DNA of 48,589 nucleotides. Source: Phycisphaerales bacterium (lineage in GTDB: Bacteria > Planctomycetota > Phycisphaerae > Phycisphaerales > UBA1924). Under the pieces are notes generated by a model, which saw only the letters and a list, made by a program, of their open reading frames with translations, was not told the origin of the DNA and did not search any database. How positions within the stretch are numbered: the first letter of the stretch is position 1; every line of letters begins with the position of its first letter. Of this stretch, positions 44,828 to 48,589 are shown in pieces. The DNA lies in assembly GCA_020849615.1 (NCBI GenBank), contig JADLFW010000038.1, positions 1 through 48,589 on the forward strand, in the 5' to 3' direction. A program made the position numbers and the translations under genes.

Positions 44828-46846
44828 TCAAGTCTCCCCAGCCCGGCGGGCCCATTCGAACTCCAGGGGCTCGAGCTCATCGGCCAGCTTGCGGCGTTCA
44901 TCGCTGAGCCGGGCGGCCCGGGCGTGGTCGCGCCAGGTGTCGGGGTCGGCGAGGTCGGCGTCGATCTGCTTGATCCGGGCCTCGAGCTTCTCGATCTTGC
45001 CCTCGAGCTGCTCGGTCTTGAGCCGGGCCAGGCTGCTCGTGGTCGGGCCCTTGCGGGCCGTGGCCTCCTCGCGGCGCCGGTTTTCCTCGGCCGCGGCGCG
45101 TTTCTTCTCGGAATCCTCGCGGCGGCGCTTGGCCTCGGCCGCTTCCCGCTCGCGCTCGGCCCGGCGGGCCTGGTCTTTCTCGTGCCATTCGGTGTAGTTG
45201 CCGTGGAAGACCTCGACATGGCCCGCCCCGTCGAGGACGAGCAGGTGCTCGCAGGTGGCGTCGATGAGAGCGCGGTCGTGGGAGATGAGGATGAGGGTGC
45301 CCTCGAAGCCGCCCTCGGGCGAGAGGGCATCTTCCAGGCGCTCGGCGCTGGAGATATCGAGGTGGTTGGTGGGTTCGTCGAGGACGAGCACGTTCTTGGC
45401 GCTGGCCATCAGCCCGGCGAGAACCGCGCGGGATCGCTCGCCGCCGGAGAGAGAGTCGAGCGTGCGCTCCTGCTCATCGCCGGAGAAGAGGAACGCGCCG
45501 GCGAGGTTCCGGGCCTGCTGCTCGGAGAACTGGGCGCCCGGGACCTCCTTCATGATGACCTTCTGGAGGTACCGGTAGACGGAGAGGTCGGCCTGGACGT
45601 GCTCGTGGGTCTGGCGGTAGTAACCGACGTTGAGATTGGAGCCGAGCTTGACCCAGCCCGAGTCGGGCTCGAGGTCGCCGAGGAGAACGCGGACAAGTGT
45701 GGTCTTGCCGGCCCCGTTGGGCCCGATGATGCCCCAGCGTTCGCCGCGGGAGATGGAGATATCGAGGTCCTGGAAGAGGATCTTCTCGCCGACAGCGCCC
45801 TCGCGCGGGTCGGTCTGCGTGTACTTCTTCGAGAGGCCGCGGGCGGAGAGGACGATGTCGCCGGTGCGTGCGGCCTTCGGGAGGTCCAGGCTGAAGGTCG
45901 CGAGCTCCATGGGGCGTTCGAGGGTCGAGCCGGATTTCTCGCGGGCGAGGCGGGTCTCGCGTCCGCGGGCCTGCTTGGCCCGCTGGCCCGCCTTGTAGCG
46001 GCGGATGAAGGCTTCTTCCTTCTTGAACTTGTCCTGCTGGTTCTCGTAGGCCCGGTGCATGGCGAGGCGGCGCTCGGCCCGGAGCTCGACAAAGTCGGCG
46101 TAGTTGCCGGGGTAGTCGATGAGGCGGCCCTGCTCGACCTCGGCGATGTGGGTGACGACGTTGTCGAGGAGGTAGCGGTCGTGGGAGATCATCACGACCG
46201 CGCCGCGGAAGGTGTTCTTGAGGAAGTCTTCGAGCCACAGGCGGCCGTCGATGTCGAGGTGGTTGGTCGGCTCGTCCAGGAGCAGGACATCGGGGGCCTC
46301 CAGGAGCAGCTTGCCCAGCGCGAGCCGCCCGCGCTGTCCGCCCGAGAGCGAACCCACGCGGATCGAGAACTGGGCATCGCTGAAGCCCAGCCCGTGCAGC
46401 ACCGAGTCGATCTTGTGGTCGATCGCGTAGCCGCCCGCGGCCTCGATCTGGGTCTCCAGCCGGGCCTGCTGCTTCATCAGGCGGTCGATGGCGGCCTGGT
46501 CGCCGATCTTCTGGGCCGCGGCCATGTCGTCGAAGACCTGGTGCTGCTCCTCGTGGAGCCGGTGGAGCTCATCAAAGGCCCGTTCCGCGGCGTCGCGGAG
46601 GGTGTCGCTGGTGTCGAGGTTGGGGTCCTGGTGGAGGTAGCCGACCCGGCAGCCGCGCTGGATGTTGATCGAGCCGGTGTCGGGCTTCAGAATGCCGCAG
46701 ATGGCCTTGAGGAGCGTGCTCTTGCCGGTGCCGTTGCGGCCCACGATGCCGATGCGCTCGCCCTGCTCGACGGAAAGCGAGCAGCCATCGAGGATGATGG
46801 TGTTGCCGAAGGCGTGCTTCAGGTTGACGGCCGCGACCAGTGGCAT
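44828..46846 (-). CDS. ABC-F family ATPase (translation factor type)
   Basis: 672 residues. Two ABC modules without membrane segments. First: Walker A GRNGTGKST, signature LSGGQRGRLALGKLL, LLLDEPTNHLDI. Interdomain linker (about 250-310) with charged Arg/Lys/Gln. Second: Walker A GPNGAGKTT, signature LSGGERSR, LVLDEPTNHLDIS. C-terminal Arg/Glu coiled coil (about 560-660), as in Uup/YdiF. These proteins act on ribosomes or, in Uup, on DNA. Drug resistance cannot be inferred from sequence alone. ATG at 46846 has TACGAT seven bases upstream. Confidence 0.92.
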   Translation of the reverse strand: MPLVAAVNLKHAFGNTIILDGCSLSVEQGERIGIVGRNGTGKSTLLKAICGILKPDTGSINIQRGCRVGYLHQDPNLDTSDTLRDAAERAFDELHRLHEEQHQVFDDMAAAQKIGDQAAIDRLMKQQARLETQIEAAGGYAIDHKIDSVLHGLGFSDAQFSIRVGSLSGGQRGRLALGKLLLEAPDVLLLDEPTNHLDIDGRLWLEDFLKNTFRGAVVMISHDRYLLDNVVTHIAEVEQGRLIDYPGNYADFVELRAERRLAMHRAYENQQDKFKKEEAFIRRYKAGQRAKQARGRETRLAREKSGSTLERPMELATFSLDLPKAARTGDIVLSARGLSKKYTQTDPREGAVGEKILFQDLDISISRGERWGIIGPNGAGKTTLVRVLLGDLEPDSGWVKLGSNLNVGYYRQTHEHVQADLSVYRYLQKVIMKEVPGAQFSEQQARNLAGAFLFSGDEQERTLDSLSGGERSRAVLAGLMASAKNVLVLDEPTNHLDISSAERLEDALSPEGGFEGTLILISHDRALIDATCEHLLVLDGAGHVEVFHGNYTEWHEKDQARRAEREREAAEAKRRREDSEKKRAAAEENRRREEATARKGPTTSSLARLKTEQLEGKIEKLEARIKQIDADLADPDTWRDHARAARLSDERRKLADELEPLEFEWARRAGET

Positions 46847-46853
46847 GGGCCCG

Positions 46854-46859
46854 ATCGTA
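46854..46859 (-). promoter_or_regulatory. -10 box TACGAT, leaderless start of the ABC-F gene
   Basis: TACGAT (46859-46854), seven bases, ATG at 46846. Confidence 0.4.
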
Positions 46860-46870
46860 TGAGGCCGGTC

Positions 46871-48268
46871 TCAGCCGGACGCGGCCGCCAGCTCGGATGC
46901 CAGGCGGCGGGCCAGTTGCTCGGTTTCGCCGCGGAGCTCGGGGACGGCGGTGTTTTCCCAGAGCGAGCCCTTGCGGAACGGGCCGACGATCGACAACCAG
47001 GGGACGGGCCGGCCCGCGCGGTCGATGGCGAGACCCTCGGGAGTGGTCTGAATGCCCAGGGCGAGCGGGTCGGCGGTGATGTGGCCGGAGGTGACGAGGG
47101 AGCGGATGAGCGGGTTGTCGGCGAGCCGGGGATCTGACTCCGGCCCGGTGCAGTTGATGATGCGCTGGGCGTCGATGTGGCGGACGGGCCCGGCGCCGCG
47201 CGGCTGAAAAGTGACACGGGCGGCGGTTCCGGTGTCCTCGATATTGATGACGCGGCCCGCGTGGATGTGGAGCTGGCCCGAGGAACGGAGGCGCTGGATG
47301 GTCGCCGCGGCCTCGGGGGCGGCGCGGTGGCGGTGGGTTTCCCAGAAGGCCCGGAGGTGCCGGAGGAACTGCTCGCGGGAGCGGCGGTCCCAGCGTTGCC
47401 AGAGGGCGGGGGTGTCGGCCCGGATGGCGGTGACAACTTCGCGCCAGTCCACCCTCTCGCCGGCGGCCTTGCGGACCAGCGCGCGCAGGGCCTTGAACGT
47501 GCCCAGCGCGGTGGCGGGCCAGGTGTCGATGTCGGCGGGCCTGGGATAGCCGTGCGGGGCGTGCGCGGATGTGCGGTGGGCCTGGGGGGTGAACCCGCGG
47601 CGGGAGATCGCGTGGATCGGCCCGGCGTGGCCCGCCTGCGAGAGCAGGATCGCGATGTCGTACATGGTCAGCCCGGTGCCGATGAGCATGATGGGCTGGG
47701 CGGGGTCGAGGTTCTCGACGATCGACGGGTGCCACGGGTCGCGGCGGTAGCGAGGCCGCGAATAGAAGGATGGATCGGCGATGGGGGGGTCGCGGGGTGG
47801 GCAGTTTCCGACAGCCAGGACCACGGCGCGGGCCTCGAGCGAGCGGCCGTCGGACAAACGGATGGTTGCCGGGCCGGTGGCGGGCGGGACATCGATGTGC
47901 TGGACTTCTCCGGTGATGCGGTCGAGTTGGTGGCCCGGCGCGGCGTGGGCAACGGCGTCCTCGAGGAGGTCGCGGAGGTAGTTGCCGTAGAGCGCCCGGG
48001 GCAGGAAGCTGCCGCCCTTGAAGGAGGGGTGAACGAGCTGGGCCCAGCGCAGGAAGTGATCGGGATCGTGGGTGTAGGCGCTCATCCGCCCGGCGGGGAC
48101 ATTGAGGATGTGCTGGCGGCAGGTGGTGCCGTAGGCGACGCCGCCCGCCTGGCGGGCGAGTCGTTCAATGAGGACGATACGGAGAGGCTGCGGCGTGGGG
48201 AGGCGCAAGAGCCAGGCGGCGGTCAGGATTCCCGTGAAACCGGCCCCGATAACAGCAACGACTTGCAT
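46871..48268 (-). CDS. FAD/NAD(P)-binding protein, YdhS-like
   Basis: 465 residues from the ATG at 48268. A GTG at 48286 would add six residues. Dinucleotide motif VIGAGFTGILTA at the N-terminus. RQHILNVPAGRMSAY, LAVGNCPPRDPP, PIMLIGTGLTMYDIAI (second Rossmann motif) and RIINCTGPESDPR are features of the FAD-NAD(P)-binding family that includes YdhS and similar oxidoreductases. Substrate unknown. It ends 24 bases from the ABC-F start, and the two genes share the minus strand and may be co-transcribed. Confidence 0.85.
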   Translation of the reverse strand: MQVVAVIGAGFTGILTAAWLLRLPTPQPLRIVLIERLARQAGGVAYGTTCRQHILNVPAGRMSAYTHDPDHFLRWAQLVHPSFKGGSFLPRALYGNYLRDLLEDAVAHAAPGHQLDRITGEVQHIDVPPATGPATIRLSDGRSLEARAVVLAVGNCPPRDPPIADPSFYSRPRYRRDPWHPSIVENLDPAQPIMLIGTGLTMYDIAILLSQAGHAGPIHAISRRGFTPQAHRTSAHAPHGYPRPADIDTWPATALGTFKALRALVRKAAGERVDWREVVTAIRADTPALWQRWDRRSREQFLRHLRAFWETHRHRAAPEAAATIQRLRSSGQLHIHAGRVINIEDTGTAARVTFQPRGAGPVRHIDAQRIINCTGPESDPRLADNPLIRSLVTSGHITADPLALGIQTTPEGLAIDRAGRPVPWLSIVGPFRKGSLWENTAVPELRGETEQLARRLASELAAASG

Positions 48269-48417
48269 GCGGCCTGTGCTCTCCACCCCCCCCGGGGAAG
48301 ATCGATCGGCAGCGGCCCGCCCAATCTGAAGCGGCCCGCGCGAATGCGACAGTTGCGAGATGGGAGTTTATCAGAAGGGGTGGGGTTCGGCCCGTCGAGC
48401 GGCGCGGGGGAGCGTCC

Positions 48418-48423
48418 TATTGT
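48418..48423 (+). promoter_or_regulatory. -10 box TATTGT for tRNA-Thr
   Basis: TATTGT ends nine bases before the tRNA 5' end. Confidence 0.45.
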
Positions 48424-48432
48424 CAGGGGAGC

Positions 48433-48504
48433 GCCGCCATAGCTCAGCGGTAGAGCATCGCTTTTGTAAAGCGAGGGTCGTGGGTTCAAATCCCTCTGGC
48501 GGCT
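48433..48504 (+). tRNA. tRNA-Thr(TGT)
   Basis: Acceptor GCCGCCA pairs with TGGCGGC, discriminator T at 48504. Anticodon stem TCGCT/AGCGA with loop TTTGTAA gives TGT. T-arm GTGGGTTCAAATCCCTC. No encoded CCA. Nothing recognisable follows to the window end. Confidence 0.95.
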
Positions 48505-48589
48505 TGACGGGCCGTGCCAAGATGCGGGGCCAGCCCCGGATCCGGGGCAATGCCGGGGCGGGCGTGGAGCCGGGCCCGACGTTTCGGGA

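Noticed and set aside
43923..44830. tRNA-Val-bounded island around the SRA-HNH gene
   Set aside because: No copy of the tRNA-Val 3' end was found downstream of the gene, unlike at tRNA-Pro.
44924..48442. Two long plus-strand frames (737 and 421 codons)
   Set aside because: Shadows of the ABC-F and FAD-binding genes.

Overview
The window is high-GC bacterial DNA most consistent with Planctomycetota, class Phycisphaerae. Four features point there: a C-terminal dockerin-like domain of the kind common in Phycisphaerales (1476-2093), a PEP-CTERM-like sorting signal (27053-27745), a planctomycete-style Ser/Thr kinase fused to TPR repeats (27838-30903), and a pilus-like cluster with very large pseudopilins. 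The assignment is inferred from gene content; no rRNA is present.

Layout. 1-124: tail of an RND efflux pump. 260-6344: a cysteine-free YHS-like protein, tRNA-Gly, a secreted CxxCH/dockerin protein, a fungal-type homocitrate synthase, a pseudouridine synthase-methyltransferase fusion and a stand-alone CoaB. 6643-23092: a co-directional type IV pilus/type II secretion-like cluster made of two PilB/GspE ATPases, PilT, PilC/GspF, four prepilin-like proteins in G-H-I-J order and a giant GspK-like protein of about 1564 residues. A prepilin peptidase with a very large loop lies separately at 38663-40123. No PilM/N/O/Q or secretin gene is in the window. 23223-24395: tRNA-Pro followed by a small lower-GC segment with one gene, bounded by a 14-bp copy of the tRNA 3' end. 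24433-27745: small accessory genes (DUF1801-like protein, methyltransferase, AlkD-like glycosylase, PEP-CTERM protein). 27838-36585: kinase, acetyltransferase, DUF2231-like membrane protein, half of an oligopeptide ABC transporter, a glycosyltransferase-like protein and an exported unknown. 36692-40934: exonuclease VII subunits, prepilin peptidase, OmpA-like lipoprotein. 41123-43804: a two-domain fasciclin protein followed by an ECF sigma factor and its RskA-like anti-sigma factor. 43857-48504: tRNA-Val, a probable SRA-HNH modification-dependent endonuclease in lower-GC DNA, an ABC-F ATPase, a FAD/NAD(P)-binding protein and tRNA-Thr.

One pattern runs across the whole window. A TANNNT box lies 6 or 7 bases upstream of the start codon of at least eight genes that lack a Shine-Dalgarno sequence, and the same box lies 8-15 bases before all four tRNA genes. 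I read this as the -10 element of the main sigma factor and as evidence of widespread leaderless transcripts, mostly starting with GTG. Genes with long leaders or inside operons use ordinary GGAG-type ribosome binding sites.

The observations most worth following up are the leaderless-promoter pattern, the tRNA-Pro mini-island, the pilus cluster with its giant K-like protein, the fasciclin/sigma/anti-sigma module (which parallels mycobacterial SigK-RskA-MPT70/83), the SRA-HNH nuclease and the fungal-type homocitrate synthase.
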